Source: Sulfurospirillum sp.
GTDB taxonomy: Bacteria; Campylobacterota; Campylobacteria; Campylobacterales; Arcobacteraceae
Assembly: GCA_030491005.1 (NCBI GenBank)
Contig: JAKZMJ010000015.1
Location: 248,001 to 312,000, forward strand
Direction: 5' to 3'
Length of the DNA: 64,000 nt
Shown one piece after another: positions 37,541-47,724 of the stretch; positions within the stretch are counted from its first letter, which is position 1, and every line of letters starts with the position of its first letter. The translations under genes were made by a program, and so were the position numbers. A model generated the notes under the pieces. That model did not search any database, was not told the DNA's origin, and worked only from the letters and a program-made list of their open reading frames with translations.

Positions 37541-40500
37541 TATTTTTTACTCATTTCTTGTTTTATAATATTTACTTGTGCTTTCAATAACTTATGTTTA
37601 CTTTCAGATATTGAGTTCATAGCTTTTTCTTTGGCTTCACTTGTTTTGTAGCTTAAACTATATCTTGTCTGTTTCATTCGATTACTTAATACTTTTAGCT
37701 CCTTTTGAATATATTTTACTCTACCGTTTATGCTTATTAATTTCTGGCTTTCTTCATTGTTAAATTCTCTTATATATGCGTAATAATCTTCTTGACTATC
37801 TAGTGCTACTTTGTCAAGGCTATTAAGTGATCCTTTTGCTTTCATAGAATCGTTGTAAAACTCATAAAATTCTTTATCATATTTGGTTCTACTTTCTACT
37901 TCTTTACCTTGCAGTCTTTGAGCGAAATAATCAAAAGGATTGGTTCTTGCGAATGGTCGCACACCTTTTGTTTTTGTATCCCAGCTAATCGCTTGTGTAA
38001 TATCATCTAACATTCTTCCATATAGTCCTAATGTACCATTGGCTAGATGATGTACTTGTACTGGGCTTAACCGTGAATTTCCCATTTTTTTATATATCTC
38101 TGGTGTAGTTTCTTTATATCTTAAGTGTTTGGCTCTATTTTGCAAAGACATACTTTCTATTGGTATACCGTTCCAGTTTTTATTTTTTTGGATTTCCCAA
38201 GTAGTTTTTAAAACACTTGGTAAGTCTAATACTCCACCCATTTGAACCATACCGAACCAAAGTCTTTCTAAGAATTCATCTTGTGCGAACTTATCACCCT
38301 TCATACTGTTATATCCTCGTTCAAATAGCATCTCAGGTATAGAAGCAAAAAAGTTCCCTATGTCATAAGGTTTTGCTACCTTTGTGATATGTTTAACATC
38401 TTCTAATCCAGGAATCATATCCCAATATATATACCAATACATATTTTTTTGATCAGCAGTAAGTCTTTTGTATCTTTCATCATCTTTGTTAGCCATCAAT
38501 AAAACTAAAGATAATGTTGCGAGACCTGCACCATATATATAAAACTTTTTCTTACCATCTTTTCCAAAGGCTGTTCTGGCTAACTTATCTATAGAATTTA
38601 TACCTGCTTTTGCAAATGGTATAAGAGATAAAATTATTCCACCATATTTATTGCTCCCACCTATAGCAAAATCTGTACCTATTTCTCTGCCTTTAAATGA
38701 ACCTTCTAAATTGCTTTCTCCTGCTTTATAAGATAGGTTTGATTCTGCTATTCTTGTACCTAGTTCAAATACATCAGCACCCCACTCTAAAATACTCACT
38801 GGACTAGCTAATATTTTTGATACCCAATCTAGTTTTCTTTGTATTCTATCATTTGTAACTATTCCATCATATGCTCCTAATGCTGTTCTTCTTGTACTAT
38901 ATCCACCACCAGCTACCATAAATCTTTTATATACTTCATTTTTTCTAGCAAAAAACCACATCCCTATTAGTGTACTTAGTCCTGTTAAAAATCCATGTGT
39001 ACTTAATGCTCCTGCACTATTAGTATCTCTTATCGCATTTGTTAGATAAAAAAGAGGACTGGTTGTAACCATCCAAGTACTTAGACTTTTATGAAACATT
39101 GCTAATTTTACAGCATTGCCCAATATACCGTTTAAATTTAAACCTGTAAATGATGTGAGTGTATCTGCTAACAGTGGGTCTATGACTTCAAAATAAACTC
39201 TTTTGTCATCCAATATAACACTTTCTATATATCCATTTTGTGAGTTTGGTTTGTGTCCGTGTGTGAAAAATTCTAATGCTGATGGATTTTTGGCTAAATT
39301 TTCTTGTATATCTTTTATGTCTATATTTTCACTGGGGAAAATGTCACCATCTTTTGTGATGGTCAATCCTAAATCTTTCATAACTTGATCTATATTTTTT
39401 GCTTGTTGTTGTATATCTATTTTTACTTTTTCGCTACTTGGTCTGATTTTTACTGCAAATTCTGCACCTTTTTCATTGTCTATCATTTTAAATAGTTGTG
39501 ATTTGGCTTTTGAGATAAAAGCGTCTTGTACATTTCTAGCTACACTATTATAAATATTATCCATAATATTACCTATGGGTTCTGTACCACCTGTGAGTCT
39601 TTTGCCTATAGTTGGACTTGATACTGCTTTGCCTTGCTCTAGTGATTCTCTTAGTCTATGAAAGGGTACATAGTTTTCATTGTTTTCTTTGAAATTTTTT
39701 CTTTGGCTTGTGGTGATGAGCTTCATATGTACATAAAAATCTAACATTTTATTGTTAAATATTTGATAGTCCTCAAAAGCTTTTTTAAACTCTGGGTGTG
39801 TATCTGCATAACTTAGTCCCATCTCTATAAACTGGTCGGTGAGAAGATTTTCTCTATTTTGTTTTTTAAGCTCAGCTCCTCTTCTTGCTTTAAAATAATC
39901 TTCCATAAGTTTTATCCGTTTATGACCTTTTTTCATAATAGGTTTAAAAATTATATCAAGTCCACTAGTACTTTCATCTAGTGTCAAATCTCCATCGACA
40001 ACTTTTATAGTTCCATATTTAAAAACCATATCAGAAGCACCTTTTGCACCTTTGATAAGCTGAAATTGTTTATATGCACTATCTCGTGCATCTTTTGCTA
40101 CATCATTATGTAGAGAATGTTCTATTAATTTTATTGAATGATTTTGATCGATTGTTCTTTGTCGCCATTTACTACCATATTTTGTAGCTGATATATCTTT
40201 TATCTTTGCTTTTAGTGTCAAATCTCCATCACTGGTGGCTCTTAAATTTGCTTCAATTCCTTGATAATAAAACTTATGAGCATTGTCTCTATATGTTATC
40301 ATTTTGTTATATAGTGTTTTATCTTTTGATAGTCGTTTTTCAAAATCTTCTACTAGTTTAGGATTTTTTGTTTGGATATTATTGTACTGTGTTGTCCAAA
40401 GTCTTACAAACTCTGCAAATCCCTCACTGGTATTTAGTCGTGGATTTCTAGTATAACTAAGTGTTTTTATATAGTCTTTATGTTTGTTTTTAAATGTTCT

Positions 40501-40834
40501 AAAAAAACTACCAGCTTCTAGTTCTTCTTTTGGTTTATTTATATTTATATTTTTATAATAAAAGTCTAAGTAATGAGCCATTTCGTGAGCTTGTATCTCT
40601 ATATCTCCATAGTTTTTAACTCTAATACTTATGTTTTTTTATTATATTTTCCTAGTGCTGATTTGTCATATATCTTTTTTCATACAGTCTATTACCTATG
40701 ATGTCTTTTAAGAATACTCTTAAACTAGTACTGTTTATAGGGTTATGAATAGTTGGTAGCTTTATAGTTTTGTCACCTAATTTAACAGTACCATTTTCAG
40801 GTCTATTGGGAAAACCTTTTGATATATGAGTATA

Positions 40835-41926
40835 TGTCAAGTTTCACCACGTTGTACCATTCCAAAAACAATATCTTGAAACACATCTGGTAAAATCTTA
40901 AATATTTCAGGTTTCGTTTGAAACCAACTTTGAACTGCATTAAATGGAGTTCTGACTTTTAATTCTTTTCTTAAAGAACCATGTCTTCTATTGAAGTTGT
41001 AGTATATCAAAAATTTATTTAAATCTTTTTTAACATCATCTATATTTTCATAGTCTTGGGCTTTGATTGTAGCATTTTTAATAGTTCCGTTTACTCTCTC
41101 TACCATTCCATTGGTTTGTGGTGTATATGGAGCTGTTAGTCTATGTTCTATACTATCTTCTTTACATTCTACATCAAACTTGTGATTACCACTTACAATT
41201 CCTTTGCCTCTTGCCCATTTATCTGTAAATTCCAATCCATTATCTGTTAAAATATGAGTTAAGTAAAAAGGAAAAAACTCTTTACAAACTTTTAGAAATT
41301 CAACTGCATTATTAGATGATTTGTTTTCATATACTTTGTAATATAGTAGCCTTGTAGCTCTGTCTATTGCTACAAATAGATAAAACTTTTGTTTATTAAA
41401 CTTTGGTAAATATGTTACATCTATATGCAAATATCCAGGTTCGTATTCTTTAAATTTCTTTGCTTTTTCTTTTTGTTCTTGTGGGACTCTATTTATATCA
41501 AAGGCTTTTAGAGTTCTATAGATATTACTTCTATTTGCATTTGGGATAATATCAACTATTGTATCTGTTAAGTCATCTAGCTCCATCCAAGTCATTGTCC
41601 TAACTACTTTTATTAACTCTTTTTCTAAAGATGTTAAAGTTGTTTTTATATTATGTGGTCTTGAACTTTTATCTTCAATAAAATCCCTATCTTTCCATTT
41701 AGAGATAGTTTTAATATTTAGATTATAATTATTTGCTAATTCAACATTTGTTAAATTAGATTTCTGTATTATTTCTCTTATGTGCTGGTTTGTTCTAGCA
41801 TTAGAGTGATAGGTTTGTGACATATTTTAAATCCTTATGTGTTGTAAAGATTTTACACTTATGTTGTTTAATCTATCACTTTCTTATTTATGAAACTAGG
41901 CAACCATAACGTGGTGAAACTGGACA
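40835..41926 (-). mobile_element. IS481-family insertion sequence, 1092 bp
   Basis: Ends TGTCAAGTTTCACCACGTT at 40835 and its complement (TGTCCAGTTTCACCACGTT) at 41926, one mismatch. Target duplication AGTATA at 40829-40834 and 41927-41932. Both flanks belong to the polyvalent gene, so the event is a simple insertion. Confidence 0.95.
40837..41823 (-). CDS. IS481-family transposase
   Basis: 328 residues. N-terminal helix-turn-helix (LTNVELANNYNLNIKTISKW), then an rve-type DDE core with LHIDVTYLPKF, LTDNGLEFTDKWARGKG and PQTNGMVERVNGTIKNAT. The frame is complete and runs to the left terminal repeat, so it may be active. Confidence 0.95.
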   Translation of the reverse strand: MSQTYHSNARTNQHIREIIQKSNLTNVELANNYNLNIKTISKWKDRDFIEDKSSRPHNIKTTLTSLEKELIKVVRTMTWMELDDLTDTIVDIIPNANRSNIYRTLKAFDINRVPQEQKEKAKKFKEYEPGYLHIDVTYLPKFNKQKFYLFVAIDRATRLLYYKVYENKSSNNAVEFLKVCKEFFPFYLTHILTDNGLEFTDKWARGKGIVSGNHKFDVECKEDSIEHRLTAPYTPQTNGMVERVNGTIKNATIKAQDYENIDDVKKDLNKFLIYYNFNRRHGSLRKELKVRTPFNAVQSWFQTKPEIFKILPDVFQDIVFGMVQRGET

Positions 41927-42571
41927 AGTATATATATAATTTATACCTATATCATCAATATGCATAGACATTAACTCTTTTGTTTCTTCCCTATCTTCTT
42001 TTGTTTCTTTTTTTATTTCAGGTATTTTCATACAGCAATTCTAACCCAAAAATAAAACTACATAATATATCCTTTCATATCTACATTCTCTTCGGTCTGG
42101 CGAGCAATAAGTATATATTCCAACATTTTATTAAAGCTTTTAAAATTAAACATTGTTGTTAAAAAATTAATACCTACAAAGAACTCTTCTCTGTTACCAA
42201 TATTATCACGAAGTTCCATATATAAATCATCATCAAGTTCTTGTACTGTATGAAATAAGAAAGCTAATATATTAAGGCTACAAAGTGTTTTAGATAGATT
42301 TTCTTTTCCATGACCAAAGTTGTGGTCTAAATGATAGCCTTTAGTTTTTAAAGTATTGTTATTTTCATTTTCGATTTTCCATCTACTTCGTCCTGCTGTT
42401 GCTATATCTATAACATTATTTACATTCAAAGATATATCAGTAACAAAGCTATTATGATATAGTTTCTTACCCGTAGCATTAGTAACTATAACTTCACACC
42501 AGTTTACTTCTTGTGGTGGATGTTGTGTATCTCCTTGTGGATTTTTAATTGCTAAATTATTAATATAGTAA

Positions 42572-44148
42572 CTTAACTTTCGCACCTAAAACCAAGTAAC
42601 TTCTGTGTCACATCCTTTAAGGTATCAAGGATAGTAGTAAAATCATCATTTCTATTTACAATCTCTTCTATTTGTGCTATTTCATCAAGTATTAATATAA
42701 AGGTTTGCATAGCAATTGCTAAAGTATAAAGTTCACATTCTAAATCTTTAAACAATCCACCTATAGTTTTAGGTTCATGACTAATACGATTGATATAACT
42801 AACTATATTATATGTAAAAAATGATAGTGTAATTCTAGCAATAAGAGCTTCATATATTCTATTTTCTTCTGTACCAAATCCAAAGTGTTCACGAAGCTCT
42901 TTATAACCTTGTTCTATATCCCATCTTCTTCTATAAGTCTCAATAATTGTTTCGTCTGAGATATCTAAATCTGTTGATACAATTGGTATTAATTTATCTG
43001 ATGTCTTTAAAAATACTATTTTTATTTTACCAGCTTTTTTATGTTCAACTACAACTGAAAAATATTTATATTTAACTTTTTTGCCATAGGTTCCAGACTT
43101 TATATCTTTTAGTTTTTTATATTTATCATAGATACCTGTTAGTGTTTTTCTATCTCCTAAAAAGTTCCATATTTTATTGTTATTTGCTACTCTTGTAATA
43201 ACTTTTAATCCTAGTTCATTCATCTCTTTAATGAATGAAGGTTTACTATACCAACTATCAACAAGTAAATAATCAGCATATATACCACTATTTACAGCTC
43301 TTTTAACCATAGCTATTGCTATTTGTGATTTGCCTTTTAGTGTCTCTAGTCTTCTTATGTGAGCATTACTTCTATAATCTACAATATTAGTAAAATTTTC
43401 TAGTGCTACTCTTGCATATTTATTTGTAGCAATTTCAAAGTCTAACATCAAGTTAGAGAAACCATCACTATAATTTAAAGATACAACATTGATACCTCTA
43501 ATAGTTCGTTTCTCTTTATTACTCCATAAGTAGTCACTACTACCCTCTATATCTTTACCAACTTTTCCCTCAACTGTATCATCAATAATTAAAACTCTTA
43601 CAGCTTTTTTATCTTGTACTTTATGAAGTAATTTTAGTATCTTTAATGTTGATAAAGATAGTAGTTTTCTCCAGTTGTAGTTACTATTGCTAAGTAATCT
43701 ATAGTAAACATCTTTCTTTAAACTATCATCACTTTGATTTGAAAATGTTGATATCTTTTTATTCATAACCAACATATAGACAAAATGAATAACTACCATA
43801 TAAACACTAACACCATCTTTCTTAGTGAATTTACTTTGAGATAAAATTGTTTTTATATTTAGTACTTGCATTGTCTTGAAAATTGGATTTTTTAGCTTGC
43901 CATTTATAATATTAGTTATTTTCTCTTGAATATTCATCAATAAACCTCTTTTTTAATATCCATATTATAGCTAATAAGCACTGTATAAAAGCTTCTTTGA
44001 TACTATTTTATAGCTTATTTTTAGAATATTATTTTAATTATTTACACTTAAAATAATATTGTCAATAGACATGAAAATCTTGGATTAAGTATTGATAATC
44101 TGCTTGTTATTTGATGTTTTATTGATTGTTTTAGGTGCGAAAGTTAAG
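42572..44148 (-). mobile_element. IS-A copy 2, IS4-like, 1577 bp
   Basis: Same 21-bp inverted ends and same length as 23823-25399, with only scattered base differences. It is followed directly by a second, diverged right end (44149-44259). Confidence 0.92.
42573..43940 (-). CDS. IS4-like transposase (IS-A copy 2)
   Basis: 455 residues, nearly identical to the copy at 23824-25191 and with the same DDE and YREK features. It differs at a handful of residues (Gly for Asp near residue 15, Gly for Ser before TEENRIYE, Phe for Leu in NRNDDFTTIL). Full length. Confidence 0.92.
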   Translation of the reverse strand: MMNIQEKITNIINGKLKNPIFKTMQVLNIKTILSQSKFTKKDGVSVYMVVIHFVYMLVMNKKISTFSNQSDDSLKKDVYYRLLSNSNYNWRKLLSLSTLKILKLLHKVQDKKAVRVLIIDDTVEGKVGKDIEGSSDYLWSNKEKRTIRGINVVSLNYSDGFSNLMLDFEIATNKYARVALENFTNIVDYRSNAHIRRLETLKGKSQIAIAMVKRAVNSGIYADYLLVDSWYSKPSFIKEMNELGLKVITRVANNNKIWNFLGDRKTLTGIYDKYKKLKDIKSGTYGKKVKYKYFSVVVEHKKAGKIKIVFLKTSDKLIPIVSTDLDISDETIIETYRRRWDIEQGYKELREHFGFGTEENRIYEALIARITLSFFTYNIVSYINRISHEPKTIGGLFKDLECELYTLAIAMQTFILILDEIAQIEEIVNRNDDFTTILDTLKDVTQKLLGFRCES

Positions 44149-44259
44149 TTATTTACACTTAAAATAATATTGTCAATAGACATAAAAATTTTGGATTAAG
44201 TAGTGATAACATGCTTGTTATTTGATGTTTTATTGATTGTTTTAGGTGCGAAAGTTAAG
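44149..44259 (-). repeat. Extra, diverged copy of the IS-A right end
   Basis: 111 bp repeating 44038-44148 with several differences (for example ATAAAAATTTT for ATGAAAATCTT) and ending in the same inverted repeat. Divergence shows that it comes from an older, different IS-A copy, not from copy 2 itself. Confidence 0.85.
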
Positions 44260-44804
44260 ATAGTTATATGTAAAAATTTGCTTTTTACCATTAATCATTT
44301 TGGATATTATTTTTGTATCAATAGTATTTAGATTTTTTATCATTTCTATTTGTTCATATAAGTATTTATGTGATGTTGGTTTAGCTACAAATATATATGA
44401 ATGGCTCTTATCTAATACTTTTTTTATCATAGGTTCTCTTGAATATAAATCATCACCTAAAATAATAAGTTTTTTATTAGTTGGATTATTAAAACTATCT
44501 AGCCATCTTTTAGAAGCATTTACTTCACAATCTTGTTTATCTTTACCATCATCATTTGATATAAACTCTTGCATCAATGGTATAACTTTTTTTATATCAG
44601 GATGTACTATTGTTGGAGTTATAACACTATGATAGTAATGTACTTCACCTGTATCACTATTAGTTTTACTTTGACAACATTTACAAGATATATTTTTACT
44701 TGAATGATAATGAGTACCATCTAATGCTACAAGCATATAATCATCTTTAAAATAAAATTTATCTAATATTCCTATATCTCTTAACTTATCAAGTATTATT
44801 TCAT

Positions 44805-46289
44805 GAGACCACTGCACAGTATAATCCAATAAAGCAACCTATTTAAAGGCATTAAAAGCACTTTTCAGCTAAAATAACATCACTAAGAAGAGGTAAAAAT
44901 GGCATTTAAAGATACAAACAATACATTTTCAGATATAGCAGTAACATCAAGATTAGAAAAAGTAAATTCATTTCTTAAAGAGTTGGACTCTATTATAGAC
45001 TTTGATAAATTACGACCAGTACTAAATAGAAATGGAATTGCTAAAAGTAATGTAGCTGGAGCACCTGCTTATGATAATGTACTGATGTTTAGAGTACTGT
45101 TACTCCAGAAGTATTACAATCTCTTTGATCAAGCCACCCAAGATGCACTCTATGTAAACCTACTCTTTATTAGATTTGTAGGACTTAGCCTAGAGGATAG
45201 TGTACCAGACGAGAGTACAATCTGTAGATTTGGAAATTCCCTACTCAAGAACCGACTTTATGATAAATTATTTAACTCTGTAAATAAACAATTAGAGAGT
45301 AAAAACCTGATAGCTAAAAAAGGAAAATCTGTTTTAATTGATGCTACTCTCATTAGAAGTGATAACACGCAAATAAAAAATAAGACTAAAGAAGTATACA
45401 AAGAAGACAAGAAAGGTATTCAAACAATAAATGCTGAGTTAAATATAAAACTTGAAGTAGAGCTTCAATCCAAAAAGCCTTCAAAAAAGAAGATTCAAAG
45501 AATTCTTAATACTAAAGCCCATAACTCCAAGACATACAAGAATGCACAACTTGATACACTACAAGGTATTGATACTAAAGATATAAAGACTTCTCAAATT
45601 ATTATAAAGAATGAAGAAGATAGCTATAATCATCAAGATAAAATAGATAGTGAAGTAAGGATAGGCTTTCACGCATCAAAAAAACAATATACACAAGGCT
45701 ATAAAGTACATATAGCAGTAGATGAGCAAAGTGGTATTATTATCTCCCAACAAACTACCTTCGCAAATACTCACGATATAGACACAGTAAAAACATTTGT
45801 AAAAGATATAGATGGAATGAAAGCTCTTTATGCTGATAAAGCATATAACTCAAAAGATATAGATACTTTTTTAGAAAGTGAAAATATAGAAAATATGGTA
45901 TGTCTCAAAGAGAAACAAACTCTAAGCCAAGAACAGATTAAGCAGCAAAGAAAAGATGAAAAACCTAAACATAAGATTAGAGCTAAAGTTGAACATAGGT
46001 TTGCAGATATAAAAACTCAGATGAAAGGTTCAACTACAAAATTTATAGGACTCGTTAGAAATAATATGAATTTTACCCTTACCTGTATAGCTACTAATCT
46101 TAGATTATTAGGACAAAGACAAATAAGACAAAGATTAGAAGTAGTTAGATGAATAATATAGAGTTAAAGAGCTTTAATAGACTAAAAAAGCTCCTAAAAA
46201 TGACTGAATCTAATTTTATTGAAGATGGATTTTTTTAAATATTTGAAAAAATAAGATATATGAGTACTTTTTAATTATGCAGTCGGCTC
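44805..46289 (+). mobile_element. IS-C copy 2, IS5-like, 1485 bp
   Basis: Ends GAGACCACTGCA and TGCAGTCGGCTC as in copy 1. The left flank is IS-B and the right flank an IS-A remnant, with no target duplication, so the copy marks a rearrangement boundary. Confidence 0.9.
44899..46152 (+). CDS. IS5-like transposase (IS-C copy 2), intact
   Basis: 417 residues, identical to copy 1 over most of its length (one visible change, Gly for Arg in ICRFGNSLL) and with the native C-terminus RLEVVR. DDE residues lie in VLIDATLIRSD, ALYADKAYNSKD and the KVEHRF block. Complete and possibly active. Confidence 0.92.
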   Translation: MAFKDTNNTFSDIAVTSRLEKVNSFLKELDSIIDFDKLRPVLNRNGIAKSNVAGAPAYDNVLMFRVLLLQKYYNLFDQATQDALYVNLLFIRFVGLSLEDSVPDESTICRFGNSLLKNRLYDKLFNSVNKQLESKNLIAKKGKSVLIDATLIRSDNTQIKNKTKEVYKEDKKGIQTINAELNIKLEVELQSKKPSKKKIQRILNTKAHNSKTYKNAQLDTLQGIDTKDIKTSQIIIKNEEDSYNHQDKIDSEVRIGFHASKKQYTQGYKVHIAVDEQSGIIISQQTTFANTHDIDTVKTFVKDIDGMKALYADKAYNSKDIDTFLESENIENMVCLKEKQTLSQEQIKQQRKDEKPKHKIRAKVEHRFADIKTQMKGSTTKFIGLVRNNMNFTLTCIATNLRLLGQRQIRQRLEVVR

Positions 46290-46575
46290 ACTAACTATAT
46301 TATATGTAAAAAAGGATAGTGTAATACGAGCAATAAGTGCTTCATATATTCTATTTTCTTCTGTACTAAATCCAAACTGTTCACGAAGCTCTTTATAACC
46401 TTGTTCTATATCCCATCTTCGTCTATAAGTCTCTATAATAAATCATCAATAATATCTAAATCAGTAGATACTATTGGTATTAATTTATCTAATGTTTTTA
46501 AAAATACTATTTTTATTTTACCAGCTTTTTTATGTTCAACTACAACTGAAAAATATTTATATTTAACTTTTTTAT
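46290..46575 (-). pseudogene. Degraded IS4-like transposase fragment
   Basis: Matches 24049-24332 of IS-A copy 1 with many substitutions and an indel near 46437 (the frame is broken after the YRRRWDIEQGYKELREQF block). It lacks both element ends. It is older than the two intact IS-A copies. Confidence 0.8.
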
Positions 46576-46890
46576 TACGGCTTAATGAAACTTTTTGGTG
46601 CCTAAAAACTTAAGTTAGATTAGGTACTATAAGGGTTTTAAAAGGTTTATTTATAAATGACTGTAAAAAAACACTAAAACTTGTCCAAACTGCTCACAAA
46701 ACAACATAACAAACTAGCTATCATAAATAACAAAGTTAAGTTAAGATATCGGATAAAACGACTTAATGAAAAATGGATACCTAAAACATAAGCTAACTAG
46801 TATATTGTAGTAGTTTAAAAAGTCAATACATTTGCGGAGTATTTTTTATAAATTTTATGCTAAAATAAGAGCTTTATTAAAAGGATAATA
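46576..46890. other. Gene-free stretch at the right edge of the island
   Basis: 315 bp with no supported gene. It contains two diverged direct repeats: 46581-46618 (CTTAATGAAACTTTTTGGTG then CCTAAAAACTTAAGTTAG) and 46762-46798 (CTTAATGAAAAATGGATACC then TAAAACATAAGCTAACT). The promoter and AAAAGGA ribosome site of the SurA-like gene lie at its right end. Confidence 0.6.
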
Positions 46891-47715
46891 ATGATAAAGC
46901 TGTTTTTTGTATTTTTTCTATTACTTAGTGTTTCTTATTCGCAAGTTATAAATGCTATTGCATTAGTCGTAAATGATGATGCAATTACTATTTATGATAT
47001 TGAAAATAAGATGAATTTATTAGGCGTAAGTAAAGACGAAGCTATTGGTCAATTAGTTGATGAAGTTTTATTTAAAAATCTAATTTCTGAAAATAATATA
47101 AGTGTAGATATTTTTGATGTAAATACATATCTTGAAAAAGTAGCAACTAGCAATGGTATGGACTTATATACATTTAAATCTATTATTAAGCAAAAATACA
47201 AAGACTATGAAGCTTATGAAAAAAATGTTAAAAATAATATTATAAAACAAAAGCTATCTGATAAATTAATTAGAGGAAATTTAAAACTAGCAAATGAAGT
47301 GGATTTAAAGATTTATTATGAAAATAATTTAAATTTATTTCAAGCTGCTAAAAAGATTTATGTAAGAAAATATGCTTCTACTTCTAAAAAAGAATTACTC
47401 TTAGTTCAAACTAATCCTATGTTAACAAGTGCAAATGTAGAACAAAATGATATTATATTAAAACAAGATGAACTTAATTCTCAACTAAGATTTATAATAA
47501 ATGATACAAAAATCAATACATTTACAGCTATCTTTTCATCTAATAAAAAATATACAACGCTACTAATTAGAAAAAAAGAAGATATAAAAATAATAAAATT
47601 TGAAGATGTTAGAGATAGGATTTTTAATATAGTTATGCAAGATAGAGAAAGAAAATATTTAAAGAATTTTTTTGACAGATTAAAATTAACTGCAAATATA
47701 AGAATAGTAAGATAA
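46891..47715 (+). CDS. SurA-like periplasmic chaperone
   Basis: 274 residues. Cleavable signal peptide (about 1-18, ending SVSYS), then a SurA N-terminal-type helical domain (INAIALVVNDDAITIYDIENK, with VDEVLFKNLI). The C-terminal part shows a degenerate parvulin-like segment (QAAKKIYVRKYAS) without clear catalytic residues, so it may be a chaperone only. Likely helps outer-membrane protein folding. It is 9 bp upstream of gatB in the same direction. Confidence 0.78.
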   Translation: MIKLFFVFFLLLSVSYSQVINAIALVVNDDAITIYDIENKMNLLGVSKDEAIGQLVDEVLFKNLISENNISVDIFDVNTYLEKVATSNGMDLYTFKSIIKQKYKDYEAYEKNVKNNIIKQKLSDKLIRGNLKLANEVDLKIYYENNLNLFQAAKKIYVRKYASTSKKELLLVQTNPMLTSANVEQNDIILKQDELNSQLRFIINDTKINTFTAIFSSNKKYTTLLIRKKEDIKIIKFEDVRDRIFNIVMQDRERKYLKNFFDRLKLTANIRIVR

Positions 47716-47724
47716 AGGAAATCA

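Larger units (their letters stand above)
37540..42031 (-). pseudogene. Phage-type polyvalent protein (HExxH zincin plus LPD38-like), split by IS481 and a frameshift
   Basis: Three pieces join into one frame. 42031-41927 gives 35 codons (MKIPEIKKETKEDREETKEL ...) up to IS481. Without IS481 and one AGTATA, it continues at 40828 (HISKGFPNRPENG ...) to a run of six T at 40675-40680. One extra base there would continue as IYDKSALGKYNKKNISIRVK, then DIEIQAHEMAHYLDF, into the 1013-codon frame ending at 37540. HEMAH is an HExxH zinc-protease motif, and the ATG at 40581 is the Met inside it. Further on, TTSPLFYLTNAIRDTNSAGA followed by hydrophobic segments resembles large polyvalent-protein domain LPD38 of phages. 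The extreme N-terminus was probably removed by the adjacent IS-B. LPD38 is a tentative call. Confidence 0.75.
42033..44804 (-). mobile_element. IS-B copy 3, interrupted by IS-A and truncated by IS-C
   Basis: The downstream terminal repeat CAGCAATTCTAA is at 42033-42044, directly against the polyvalent gene. The element runs to 44804, where IS-C has removed its upstream end. IS-A copy 2 splits it, with ATAGT on both sides (about 42566-42570 and 44260-44264), consistent with a 5-bp target duplication apart from two extra bases on the left. Confidence 0.82.
42058..44804 (-). pseudogene. IS-B transposase, N-terminally truncated and split by IS-A
   Basis: From 44804 to 44260 the frame gives EIILDKLRDIG, MLVALDGTHYHSS, LIILGDDLYSREPMIKK and ends at KKQIFTYNY. 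It resumes at about 42570 (YINNLAIKNPQGD) and ends at 42058, with GRSRWKIENENNNTLKTKGY, the likely Glu region of the DDE triad. Joined with the fragments at 26310 and 30070 it allows reconstruction of a whole transposase of roughly 450 residues. Confidence 0.82.

Noticed and set aside
40581..40581. Start of the large polyvalent protein at ATG 40581.
   Set aside because: This Met is the third residue of the HEMAH motif, and the frame continues upstream with conserved-looking sequence.
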